Below are positions 1-12,800 of a stretch of DNA of 64,000 bases, one piece after another. Position 1 is the first letter of the stretch. Every line of letters begins with the position of its first letter. The notes beneath the pieces are model-generated. The model worked only from the letters and a program-made list of their open reading frames with translations. It was not told the DNA's origin and did no database searches. The position numbers were made by a program, and so were the translations under genes. Origin of the DNA: Magnolia sinica (taxonomy: Eukaryota; Streptophyta; Magnoliopsida; Magnoliales; Magnoliaceae); NCBI RefSeq assembly GCF_029962835.1, contig NC_080587.1, positions 58,557,528 to 58,621,527 on the forward strand, given 5' to 3'.

Positions 1-133
1 CATTTGCCATCTTTCCCTCACAAATCAATCAAACGGAAACAATTTGCATGATTGTACAAACTTTCATAAGGCAGGAATAAAGCATTTGATTATTCTCCAT
101 TGCTTGCATACGAAGATTGACAATAGTGTCCAA

Positions 134-1099
134 CAATGTTTTAAATATCAACGATATCGGCCGATATATCCCACAATATATCTTGTATCCCACCTATGCG
201 ATACGAAACGCATAGGTAGTGCCGATATATCCCACATGTTCGATCCGGTGAAATTTTTTAATTTCTAATCCATTTGTTCTTTGTTAAAATTTATGTTAAA
301 TCAATGTCAAATGGTAATAAATTTATTGGTTCTTCATGTTTTGCATGAAAAATCATAGAGTTTGAGCTTTGATTTTGATATCCATTGGTTTTTCACTTTC
401 TCCATGTTTTTTTCAAAATTTTCCTTCAACCAGCTATCAATTGAGACTAATTTTGCAGCATTTACAGCATTTGATGAAATGATCATCACATGCACTCTAA
501 TTTCGAATTTTAGTGTAAGTGGTCTGATATGCAAAAAATTCAAAATTTCCCCAATTTCTCCCAAATTGCTTGCAATGTTGCACTCCAAACATAATATCAA
601 GCATGTATAAGGGCTGATCTACTGATTTGTCAAGTCCTTATAAATTTTCGGAAAATAAAAATCATTTTTTAATTAAAAATTAATTTTTTTTTTTTTTTTT
701 TTTTTCAGAATTCCCCTTCAACCAGCTATCAATTGAGACTAATTTCGAAGTATTTAGGAGTGTTTGCTGAAATGATCATAACGTACACTCTAAATGTTAT
801 GCATTCAATTTAAATATAGTTGCATTAGTTCAATCAGACAATGCATAGCTTAGGACCTTATATAAAGAAAGCCCATTATGTGCACTTATTTTTTGAGATG
901 TTATGATTTAAGAGTGTGTATTAAGGTCTTTTTTAACAATCCCTAAAGTTTCATTAAAAAAATTCAACCATTTTTCCCAATGTTTCCCAAAAAGTGCAAT
1001 AAATTACCCGATATAAACGATATATCTCGTGCGATAACCGATACATATTTGTATCCTAAGGATGCGATACGTAATGCGATACCGATATTTCGAACACTG
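134..1099. mobile_element. Mutator-like miniature element with target duplication
   Basis: The ends are inverted: CAATGTTTTAAATATC on the left and, in reverse complement, CAGTGTTCGAAATATC on the right. They are flanked by the direct repeat GTGTCCAACA (126-135 and 1100-1109), fitting the 9-10-bp duplications of Mutator-like elements. Ends are rich in CGATAT/GATATCG. The interior has an internal near-repeat (about 385-480 and 715-790) and no transposase. It lies in the last visible intron of the lipase gene. Confidence 0.7.
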
Positions 1100-1326
1100 G
1101 TGTCCAACACCACCCTTCCTCCTTTTCGACCTATCGGTCTTCACTATGACCAAGTTATTCCTAACCATTTAAAACTCCATAGGCCTCTGGATTATTCTAT
1201 GGCTGCACTACAAGTCTACAACTGGCTTTTGGATTTTGAACAACACTATAGGCGCTCTAGAAAGTTTTAAGTTTGCTTTCACTAATATATTGTCTGAAGA
1301 AAGCATCAGCAGCATGGAATATTCCG

Positions 1327-1330
<4 letters not shown>

Positions 1331-1371
<41 letters not shown>
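1331..1371. repeat. (TA)n microsatellite
   Basis: About 40 bp of uninterrupted TA dinucleotides. Confidence 0.95.
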
Positions 1372-1374
<3 letters not shown>

Positions 1375-1477
1375 TTACCAATAGTGTTTGTGGAATTTCA
1401 GATTTTATGGCGCTCAATTTTGATTCTTTCCTAGTTATTTAACAAGCTAAAGTTGTATTGCCATAACTTCGTTCTAT

Positions 1478-1528
1478 GCCTAACGTAAGTGGACCCCAAT
1501 TAGCTAGGACAAGGCCATGATGATGAAG
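1478..1528 (+). mobile_element. Au-SINE-like 3' tail (truncated)
   Basis: The block GGACCCCAATTAGCTAGGAC followed by AAGGCCATGATGATG resembles the conserved 3' end of plant Au SINEs (GACCCCAACTAGTTGGGATA then an AAGGC tail with short repeats). The 5' part is not recognisable. The match is from memory. Confidence 0.4.
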
Positions 1529-1529
1529 T

Positions 1530-2021
1530 GAAATGATCTAACGTAAAATAAATGAAGCGAAAGAATTCTAAATGCCGATGCCTATGTTATCAAGATTCAA
1601 GTATGCTGGTACATGTGGCAGGCATGTATGAGATCTGGACAGTTGATTCATGGGCCCTACCTTGGATGGGGTATATGCCAAAAATTTACATCAGTCAGAT
1701 GATCATAGTCACTGATTTAGGACTTCTGCCCATTAAATTGCTTGAATCATTTTCCAACTGCCTAACTGAAATTCTTGGAAGCTGTCCAGTTATGCCTAGG
1801 ACCACCAACTAGGATATATTTTAGGTGTGCCCATCCACTGTAGAGTCCACAATAGATGTAATCTCGAAAACTCCTACATGTGTTTCATGCATGCAAAATT
1901 AATGCATTAATGCTTAGCACTGGATATTTTCTAAAAGTGAAATATCATCAACTAAAAATGAAATATCCAAGCTCATTCATATAGAACTATGGAATGAGTT
2001 TGAAATTGTCTATCAACTTAC
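1530..2021. other. intronic stretch, nothing recognised
   Basis: This is minus-strand intron of the lipase gene downstream of exon 4. Short open frames here (such as 1552-1812 plus) show no family signature. Confidence 0.5.
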
Positions 2022-2157
2022 GTCTAAAGTTTTTTGCGCTTCTCTTTCAATCCAAATAATTGCATGATCAGATGTGGCATTGGATGATAGGACAATATGT
2101 TCAAATCTTCCATCAACTGGAATGGCAGTCCTCACTTCAGGAGGAAACCTTCCACAT
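2022..2157 (-). CDS. lipase gene exon 4
   Basis: This 136-bp exon sits between acceptor ATATTGCAG|ATGTGG and the consensus donor GAC|GTAAGT. It completes the split Arg codon and adds 45 codons containing [20 protein letters not shown] and [16 protein letters not shown], which match the family almost residue for residue. DHAI holds the probable catalytic His328. Reading on past GAC gives a stop two codons later, but family proteins continue and the donor is perfect, so splicing to an exon left of the window is preferred. I found no matching C-terminal exon in 1-2021. Confidence 0.92.
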
Positions 2158-5100
2158 CTGCAATATATGGATATGGAAGAAGTCAGTTCCAGAAACAAAC
2201 ACTACTCTTTCTGTATGAATGAATTAAGGCAACCTACTTAGACAAGGGACTACGACATTCCACACAAACAGTGAAAAAAATTCACAAAAATACTACTCAT
2301 TTTGCTTGCTGACATTTCTCAATCAATAAACGGTACACTGAATTTAAGCAAATTTCTATGTTGACTATGATAGCCAATTATACAAGTATGGGGGTTTGGA
2401 TAAAGAATGGATGACGGGATCTGGTCTATGATTAGAAAGGTTGTGATCCTTGTTTGATACAGCCCCATGTTGTTAAGGAAAGCCATACTGCTGTTTTTTC
2501 TGCAACAAGTGATTTTCTGATAAAAGCGATACTAACAAGGGCCAGTTTGATAGGAGGGAAAACAAAGGAAAAAAAAAAGAAAATTGAAATGATTACTCAA
2601 GGATGATTTGCATAAATCTATTCAAACATGAATTCCTATGGATTTCAATTTTAGGGGTATTGTTTGAATAGCAAGTAACCTCATTTTCCACTCACAGAAT
2701 TCATGTTGTTTCTTGTGTATAAGAATTTAACTATGGAAAAAGGGTAATGATGGTATGTGGAATCCTCTATTTTCTTTCCAATTCAAACATAGTAAAACAT
2801 CCCATCATAAGAAAACTGCTCCATTTTCCTTTGTTTCTCTCCTATCAAACAGGCCTTTCCTTTTCTTTTTTCATTTGCTTAGTTCAAGATTTTTTTAACC
2901 TGAAAAAAAGATGTCTAATATAAATGCATATCATTGATGGTTATATTACTGCAGTAGTAAATGAATTGCATGATTGAACAGGACTTGCTTTCGTTCCCAT
3001 AATTTGCATGAAAAATAATTTAATTGATCTGGTTTGGGCATGCTATAAATGAATTACAATAATTAGTTGAGTAATGTTGAAATGACCAGCTTGCAACTAT
3101 CATCTGCAGTGTTCATACAAAGGAGATAGGTTCCAAATTGCAATCATCTTCAAGTTAGACTTGAAAGGAATGTAGCAGCAATTTGAGGAAACTATTCGTT
3201 GTGAATACGGAGGAATGAATTAGAACTTGGTTGTTCCACTTTGATGAACATCCCAATTTAATATTTTCATCAAAACACAGCATAAAATTTTCCTAAACCA
3301 TCAGCAAGGACATGGATGCATGCAAAGAGGGGAACTGAATAAGCAGAAGCATCTGCTCATTTTCAAATACCAGTAAGATTGTACTTCAGATATAGAATGC
3401 AAGATGGAACACCATTTCTCAATGAACGTGGAATCTAGAAACAATCCAATATACATGGGACTTCAGGTTCCCCACAAAATCCTTAAAAAAGAAGTCCCAA
3501 AATCAACTCGGACAACACTTCAAGGTTTTAGTACCTGCAGAATTTTCTCTCCACAATGTGATATATTCGTCCAGGAGCATAAAGCCTTCTCGGATCTCTG
3601 AGCTTTCTATCCTCTGGTACGAATGTATCTCTCATGCAAACAACAAATAATAAGCAGGGCAAGCTGTCCAAAGCAGTAAGACCTGGTTTAAAAATAATCA
3701 TAATTTACTCCTTAAAACATCAAATCTCAAATTAAAACAACAGCCCTGAGTAACCCAAAACAAGGAAGCCTGAAAACATTGTACAACCTCAGAAACAACG
3801 TAGAGACATCAGCTTACCAAAAGATCGACTTAAAAATGTCTTCCAAAGGCGTAGGCGTCCTGGGCAAGAAATCATCCTGGAGAAGTTAACAGTTCAGACA
3901 TTTCCATCAATTTCTAGAATAAAAATTTAAAAATAAAAAAATTACGGCATTGCCTTTTCTGGAATGAGAGGATAAATCATAAATTGGATGAGTAATATTT
4001 ACAGAATTCGAAAAAAGAAAAAGAAAAAGAAAAAAAGAAAAAAAAAAAAGAAAAAAAAAAAGAAAAAGAGAAGAGAAATGGAAACAAAACTGGCAAATCA
4101 GAAGTTAAATCAAAACGCTGGTGATCTTAGAGAACCTTAGATAAGGCCACGTGCAAATTAGAAACTAAGCCCATGTGCTCCACTAGAAGCGGACAGATGT
4201 GCCTGTTGGGGTATAAAATTTGGTTAACGGGAGAAGTTTCAAGGAGGAAAATTGGTGAAAGAAATAAAGGATAAAGGTGAAAGGCAAGTGAGTTGCGCGG
4301 GAAGCATGATGCGCGAGAGCTGAGTTGCGTGGGTCCACGCAACTCATCCATAGTCATGTTGGGCCGCGCAACTCTCACTAGAGAAGAACGAATTGGAAAT
4401 GCGAAGTGGGGCCCATGGCACAGGATTCGAGGGCTCACACGTGCAGGAGCCTATAAATCCTCCCTCATTTGGGACATCGGATGTTCAGAAGACCAGTGCC
4501 TCTAACAGATATTGGAGACAGAGAAGGAGAGGGAGTGTGGAGTGTCGAAGGTGCGGCCCGCGCAACACCTCGGTCCGCACAACTCCCATGAGTTGCGCGG
4601 ATACTCTTTGAAGCAGCTGCTATGTTGAAATTTTCCAGATCCTCAGGCTATTGCAGATGCGTCAAAGGGATCCAAGCACTACTTTATCATGCCAATAAGG
4701 GACGAAAGTCACGAAATGCATAGGAAGCCCACACAACTCATCTCCCCTGGAGATATGATCAATATGAGTCGGAATGCTGCCGAAATTCATATTTTGAATT
4801 TACTTAGCTTTTGTATTTCTGGTATTTCTAAGAGATTCTATCTTGGAATCAAAGGACTAAAATGATGTAAATGAACTCAGAATGAATAAAATTGATGATC
4901 ATTCTCTTAGTTCTATCTTTTGTTAATATTAAGTGAGATATTCCCCAAATCAAATGCTTTTCGTTTCTGGTCGAAACAGTGCCTACATGGAAAGTCTGTG
5001 GGGGTCTCTCAGTTGTGAATTAGGTGGGCCAGTCAACTCATCAGATGGGCCCCACATGTTGGAAAATGATAGATGGTTTAAAAGAAAGTGCCGATCTCCA

Positions 5101-6856
5101 CATTCAACTAATGATCATCCATAAGTAGCTCCTTTTGAGTAGAGAGAAAACAGAGGAGAGATAGTGGGCCACGTCTTTGTACATTATCTCCAATCAGACG
5201 ATTATAGCCTTTGATTGTATTTGGTGGCCCATCCAAAACGAGGATCAGTTCCTCGTCACTCCTGTAGTGGTTTTGGCTGACTGTTGGAAAGAGCGTCCAT
5301 CTTTGGCTTCGCAAGGTCCACAAGATTAGATTATGGATTGTTGCAAAGGTCCACAAGCATCCGTCTTCAGCTTTTCTGGCTGCCAAATCTGGCACACAGA
5401 AAAGGCTAGCATTCTGCCAGTGGGGCAACCAGCGTCCAACAGTCAAAGCTGCTGGATGAGGGCCAACAAAGAAATGAGAGGAGCGACCAATGCTACAGTG
5501 GCTGCTGGTGCGGCTGGTGTGCATAAGAAAAGGGAGGAGATGGGTGGCTGAGCTGGGTAATGACAGTGGCAGTGGTAGCCATTGTTGCCATTGTTGGTGG
5601 CTGTGGCTTCAGTTGTTGCTGATGCTACTGCTGCTACCTGCAGTGCCATAGCTGCAGCAGAAAATAGTGGCTGCAGCAGAGCTGCATATTATGGAGAACA
5701 GAGGGTTGACCAGTGAGCACGGATTTCCAGCCATGGCAATTGATGCTGTCAGTGGTGGTTGCAAGCATGTTATCACTGCTCCCATTATTCTAGGCAGTGT
5801 TATCGAAAATACATTAATGACGTTCTGATACCATTTTGTAGCCCGATGGCAGACCCGATGAACAAAAGCGCAAGATCTAACAATCTATACACGACCTAAT
5901 CTTGTGGACCTTTGCAAAGCCGAAGATGGAAGCTCCTCTTTCCAACAGTCCGCTAAAACCACTATGGGAGCAAGAAGGAATTGATCCACCCTTCTGATCC
6001 CCATTTCAAATGGCCTACTGAATACGATCAAAGGCTCATCATCTGATCGGAGCGAATGGACGAAGATGTGGCCAACTTTCTCACATCGCTATTTTTTTCT
6101 ACTCAAAAAGGAGTTGCACATCATTTTATCTCTATTCGAAAGGAGTTACTCATCGTTTTCTTTCCATTCAAAAGGAGTAACTTAAATATCCAGCTCTGCC
6201 ACGGCCACCACACTCAATAGCAGCTACGGTAGCCACAATCACAGCCGTTGCAGGTAGCAACAGCTGTGACTACTTGTAATGGTGATGAAAACAAAAGGTA
6301 GGTGTTGGGTTTCTTAAATGAAAACCCTAAGGGAGAAGAGAACCCATGTTGGGCCTGGGTTACAGGCCTGTTATTAGTGTTCCTTCTGGTATTTCTTTGG
6401 TTTTCTTGACACCATTTTTTTACTAAAATTGGGCAAACTTGTGGGGACCATCATATGCCATCCATGGGCATCTAGACAGCTTGCATGAGACACACATTTA
6501 CTCATAAAAGCAGTGGGGCTGATAATTAGGCCCAGAGTCCCTCCTTGGTCAAGATTGCAAGTCATTTTAGAGGCCCTAATCTGCCATTTGTGGACTGATA
6601 CAAGATCTGAATAAAGAAGTGACTCAAAGTTTTTCAGCGAGATCTTTCCATCGGTGTAGTCCGCTTATGCGACGGATGGTTCATATTTGATGTGATGATG
6701 ACGGTTGATTATGGACACATGATAAAGCATGCAAAATCAAATGTGTTCATTCAAGGTTTTTATGGTACAACCAAGGTATTAAAAAACAGTTAGGTAAACA
6801 GTAACGGTGGGAACCTTTACACATTAAGGGGCCATAACGGCTGTGATATCGGCCCG

Positions 6857-6898
<42 letters not shown>

Positions 6899-9800
6899 AG
6901 TTGTTACAGACCATATCATAACAGTGGCCGCTAGCGTTATTGAATACCTTGGGTATGATCAGACCTTTTATGATATTCTTGGATGTGGGCCCACTTTTGA
7001 GAAGATGACCAACATGTGGGACCCACATTCATTAGTGTTTCTTTTATATATTGAGTTCTTGAAAATGTGTGAGGGGTTTTCCAGTCTATCCCATCAATCA
7101 TATATGTGGACCGCTCATCCATTTGCAGCCCATGCTGATGATCAATGGTGATTATCTAATTAATTGATTACACTGCAATTAATCAAGGGTCCTTGTGAAA
7201 TTGTCAAAAGATGGGGATTCTCATTCAAAGGTTTGATTTGATTTGATTAAGCCATCTTATTCATGAGAACCGTTGATAATATGTGCTAATTGTAATCACC
7301 CATACAAGTTGTGCGTGACCTAAGTGGAGCTTGTCTCTACCATGAAACCAATCTTGCATCCATGCTAGAAGGTTGCATTTGTTGCATAAATTATTTTTGC
7401 AGAAGGATCTTACTTGTTTTACTTGAGAACTTGACTATTCTACACCGTACGCTCTAGTTATGTGGATTTTCAAATCTCATCTATAATGGATTGATTACTT
7501 CTGCAATAAGAGACTTGCGCAGCAAGTAGTAATGTTGATAATTAGTGCCAATATTGTTATGATGTGTAATATAAATGTGGCATGACTAATAAGCTAGATA
7601 GTGATGTTTTGCAACGTAGTGGTGGCTTTCAAAGCAAATTATTATTGAATTGTTGAAGGGTGAAAAGTTTAACAGAAATAACTATGATGGTTGGTTCCAC
7701 ACTGTGAAGATCCTCCTCGCAAAGGATAATATTGGAAACGATTGTTGAAAAGTCAAGTCTGGAGGGCAACTCAGCCACTAATAGAGCTACCAATATTATT
7801 AGTGAACATGAGTATGGCTCATGCAACTGTATGGCCCACCTAGTCTTGGTGTTTGGTCTTATTTATGTGTTTTGTCTTATTTCTTGATGTTTAGCGGTAC
7901 TTTGGGTATTTTTTTTTGTTTTTATCACTTACATATACGAGGGGACTTTTTTACCCTATTCTCTATTTTTCTCGTTCTCTTCTCTACAACACTTTTTCTT
8001 TCCACTTTTTCTTCTTCTTTTCTCTTCTATATTAATATATATGGTATCAGTGTATTTACTTCTAATCTAATCCATCTTCCACTCTTCTATCTCACAAACT
8101 CTCCTCTTTCTAATATAATATCAGAGCATATTTACTTCTGATCTAATCGATCTTCTACTCTTATATCTCACAAACTCTCCTCTTACTTTTCTTCTTTGTC
8201 CTTCCTATCTTGTGCTAAAAATTATTTAAGAAACCTAGGATTTCTTCCTTTTCTTGGTGTGTCGGGCCTGTGTCATGGTCCATGTGTGAGAGGATGAATG
8301 TTGTGTTCGAGATCACCACCTCTCGTGTTCGGTTGGGACCAAGGTGTTCCAAAACGGTAATGGCGGCTGTAATGGCCACCACCGTTACCATTATGATAAC
8401 GGCCATTACGGCCGTTACGTAACCGATTTTCAATACCTTGGTTGGGACATGCAGATGTGTGGGCTGATTGTTTTTGTCAAGTGAGGTGTGCACATTATGT
8501 GATACATGAAAGTGGAGCGTTCTCCTATTATGAAAGGTCAACCTATATTCGTGTAAGCATTGTGGTATTCATCTTAACCTTTTGTTCTAATGGTGATGAA
8601 GCATGGTCCAGAATCTAGATTTATAAATTCATCCAACTTTCTAAGAGTCCAAATAATCTCTATAAAATTAAATAAGGCAAATTGTCTCCAGTGGTCTAAA
8701 TCTATTCAAGTGATTTTAACGGCCAAAGGCTAATTGAAATATTTGTCCATGTAGAAGCCATATGAGAGCGATACCATGTATGATCAATGGATCCAGGAGG
8801 ATGCTCAGCTTATGACATGGTTGTGGAACAGTATGGAAACATCTGTAAGTGATAATGTAATGTTTTTGGATACTACAAAGAAGGTTTGGGGTGTATGACG
8901 AGAGATGTATTTGTCTGGCAAAACAATATCTCGTATGTACCAATGGTTTGAAAAGACTTTCTCATTCCAACAAGGAGATAAGTCTCTTGGTGAATATTAT
9001 TTAAAACTTAAAGGAATGTTGGAGGAACTAAATGTGTATTAACTTCTCACTAGTTATCTGGAAAAGCAACATGAGGAGTTCCTATCTAGTTTTAAACCAG
9101 AATGTGAACTACAGTGTATGATTGCCTCCAACATGTATCCCTTGTTATGGTGATCGTGGTGAAGTGGGAAGAGGTTATGGACCTAGGAAGTGCACCCATT
9201 GTAGGCTTATAGATCACTCCGTAGAGGAGTGTTGGGATCTCCACAGAAGCTAACCTAGGCTAATCAGACATTTTATACTAGAGAGAGCAATGGGCCTCAT
9301 TTTATGAGTTCTAACTCTACAAACTCAACACCAATGTATATCTAGAGAGACAACTACACTTACCCAAAATGAATCTTCCAAGTTATTGAAGAATTAGCCT
9401 GTATCTGTTGCTACTCACACTCCTATAGCCACATTCATAAACTCAGGTATGACGTGTTTTAAGTCAAAGTCCTCTACTTCGTAGGTCATTGACTCTAGGG
9501 CATTTGACCATATGACAGGTGAGTCCAGTATTTTTTCCTCTATTAATACTGTTTTTTGCCTTTAGTCCACTTTTTTTGCCCTCGCAACAAAAATGCACAA
9601 AATGAATTCTTTGACAATGTATCGCCAATATATCGCTAAGCATCGCCAATGTATCACCTATATTTTTTACTCTGTGTATCGCCAATACTTTTAACTATGT
9701 AAATTCCAAGTGTCACTTGTATCGACAATGTATCGGCGATATTTTGATAATATTGCCAATGTATCGATATCGGGCGATATTTGTTTATTAAAAAAAATCA

Positions 9801-12800
9801 TTTCAAATTTTTTATGAGTGCATGGTTGTGTGATGAAATGCATGTTTGTATGTGTGTGTATATGTATGCATGCATGGATGGATGAATGTACGTATGCACG
9901 GATGGCTGGATGGTTGGAAGGTGGGTTGGTTGGATAGATGGATGGATGGATGTGTGTATGGGTGCATGTATTTGTGTGTATGCGTGTATGCATGAGTGGA
10001 TGGATGGATGTGTGAATGGGTGCATGTATGTGTATTTGTGTGTATGTGTGTAAGCATGTGTGGATGGATAGATGGATGGATCAGGCATGCGTGTTTGTAT
10101 GTACGTATGTGCATGCATGAATGGATGGATGGATGGATCCACCATTTTCCCCATGTTTCCTTGAGTCAACCAAACATGCTTTTAGGCCCCATGACAAGAA
10201 AATTAATATTTGATTCCTAAATATGCAAATATAGGTCTTTTCGCTATTATTTGATTCTTAAATATGCAAATATGTGCGTATTTTAACATCTCTTAAAGTA
10301 TCGTTGAAAAATTCCACCATTTTCCCCATGTTTCTCTGATGCTTCCTTGAGTTGTTACATACTTTAGAACCCCATTAACAAAAAACTTAACATGTATGCA
10401 TCTTTTTTCTAATGATTTCATTCCTAAATATGCAAATATGTGTATTTTAGCATCTCCTGAAGTTTCATTAAGAATTTCCATTATTTCCTCGTGTTTCCCC
10501 AATCTTTCCCTCAATCAACAATACATTTTCGAGTATCAGCGGTGATATTGATACATGTTTCCGTCTCCCTATACATGTAATGATACCAATACCACGAACA
10601 CTGTTTACGTTACAAGTTATGTTTCACTAAAACAAAAATCAATTGATGTTTTTAATGATTTGTCACATTTTTCTATTTCTAATAAAAAATAGTTCATATT
10701 TTTTCTTTTTTCTTTTTCTTTTTTTAAAGATGAAAAATTAGTTATTCTTTTTAGTGATTTTAGTAAAATAATAAAAGTAATAGTATTAAACTAGTTTTGT
10801 TGCTCTTTCTTTATCTTTATAGTTAATCTTTGCGCTATTTTTAATATTATTTTAGTTTGCGTTTGGTTGCATCAAATATTGTGATTTTTTTAAGAGGTAG
10901 ATATCATGAAATTTCATTATTAGTCAATCTAATTTGGTACAAAATATCATGAAATTTCATGATATTTGGTGCAACTAAGAGCAAACGTGATTAAAAATCT
11001 AGTAGCAGCATGTAGCTTACACTACACGCTATGTAGCGTACACCTCACTCTTTGGAGGATGAACACTATGCTGCACGATATTCGATATTCAAAAATTGAT
11101 CATCGAGAACCACTCAAAGAGGTTCCCGGGATTGTCTTAGAAAATTTCATGATTAAAAATTCAAATATGTCCTTGAAACCTTAACAGAAAAGATTACCAG
11201 GTTAGTTAAGAAGTTGTGTCTGTAGACCAATGCCAAGAAATTAACGATGTTTTATATGTCATATGCAAGTGCAATAGGTAGCTTTATGCATACCATGTTG
11301 CACACTAGACAACATTTGTTATGCCATCAAGCATAGTCAGCCAGCCAATGCCAAAGTAACTCATAATAGTTTAATTGACAAGCTATAAAACATATATTCT
11401 ACTATCTCAGAGGAAGTTAAGTATGTTGTATATTGTGTTGCGATTTAGGAGTGTTTGAGTCCGAAGGTCTTTAAAGAATAAAGGTGTTGTATCATGCATT
11501 CATGAGTCTATTTTCATTGAGGATTGACTACAGCTCTGCCAATATTTTTGTCAAATGATCCCGAAAACCACCATAATCAAATCAAATTGAAATCAAGTAT
11601 CATTACATTCAAGAATAAGTGAGAAATAAGAGAGTAGTGCTCAGTTACATCCCTACCAAAGAGATGTTGACAACCTTTCTATTTTGCTTATAACAATTTA
11701 ATGTTTATTGCTTCATACGCCAATCATGCTTCTCGCATGGTGTGCCGTAAAGGCCATTACCGGGCCGTAAAGGCCGTTACGTAAAGGTAATGGTGGCAAC
11801 CGTTACACGTTCGGGGTCATAACAATCATAACAGCCATTACGGAAAAAAAAAAAAGACCCATAATTGTCGTTAATGGCACGTTATGTCCCCTATAAAGGC
11901 CATAACAATCCCGTAATTGTCTGTTATGGGGAATATACAGGTTTTCCATTCTTTATAATCAACATTACAGGGCAGATACATGTTTTCGGGATTTTTTTTC
12001 AATAAAAAAAGAGATCGTAGCAGCCGTTATGGAGGCCGTAACAACCGTTACGACCCATATTGTAAAGGTAATGGTGGTTGGCCGTTGCGGTCATATATTG
12101 TGGACATTCCTTACTAGGTATATAGATCGTCAACATTTGTTATAAGATAACGAGATTAGGTGGTCAACTTTATGATAATATGCCAATCACCCACTGGCAC
12201 GGGACGACCAACCTTACTGCACAAGTAGTAGTAGGGATGATGCAGTGTTTAAGTTATTGATAATAAGTCGATAATATCGATGTCGCTAGCGTTGCGACAC
12301 CAAAACCCACTAATATCGTTTCTCTTCCAATTATCAGCGAAATTCCAGCAATTTTTATACTTTTCGCGATAAATATTGTTCTTGGCAATAAATCTGTTGT
12401 AGCTACCAGGTGACGGTAAAAATCGAAAAAAAAAAAAAAGGAAAAAAAAAAAAAAAAAAAAAAAAAAACAAACTTTTAGATCATGCAAGAGAGTGATTGC
12501 GGTACATGTAGAATAAGATTGTTGGGCCAATCGATTGATCAGCAACAGCAATGCGTCGACCCTCCATAGGTACAAAAAAACCTCAATTTTCCATTTTTTT
12601 TTCAAACGCAATGGGTATTCCGGTGAAAATTTTGCGAAATTTGGTGGATTTTGTGTGGATTTTGACTAATGATTTGGGAATTTTGAAATGGTGGGTTCGA
12701 AAGCCTATTTCCCACCTTCCCCAAATGCTTCGAAGGCATTTTTAAGGGACGATGCCCTGGTGCAGCCTGCGAATCGTGACTACTTTCGGTGCTCTATGGG

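Noticed and set aside
980-1442. Short plus-strand frames near the left edge
   Set aside because: They run through a Mutator-like element end and a TA microsatellite.
9691-10169. Long minus-strand frames rich in His, Thr, Ile, Pro, Ser
   Set aside because: All overlapping frames are open because the DNA is a TGGA/TGTA minisatellite.
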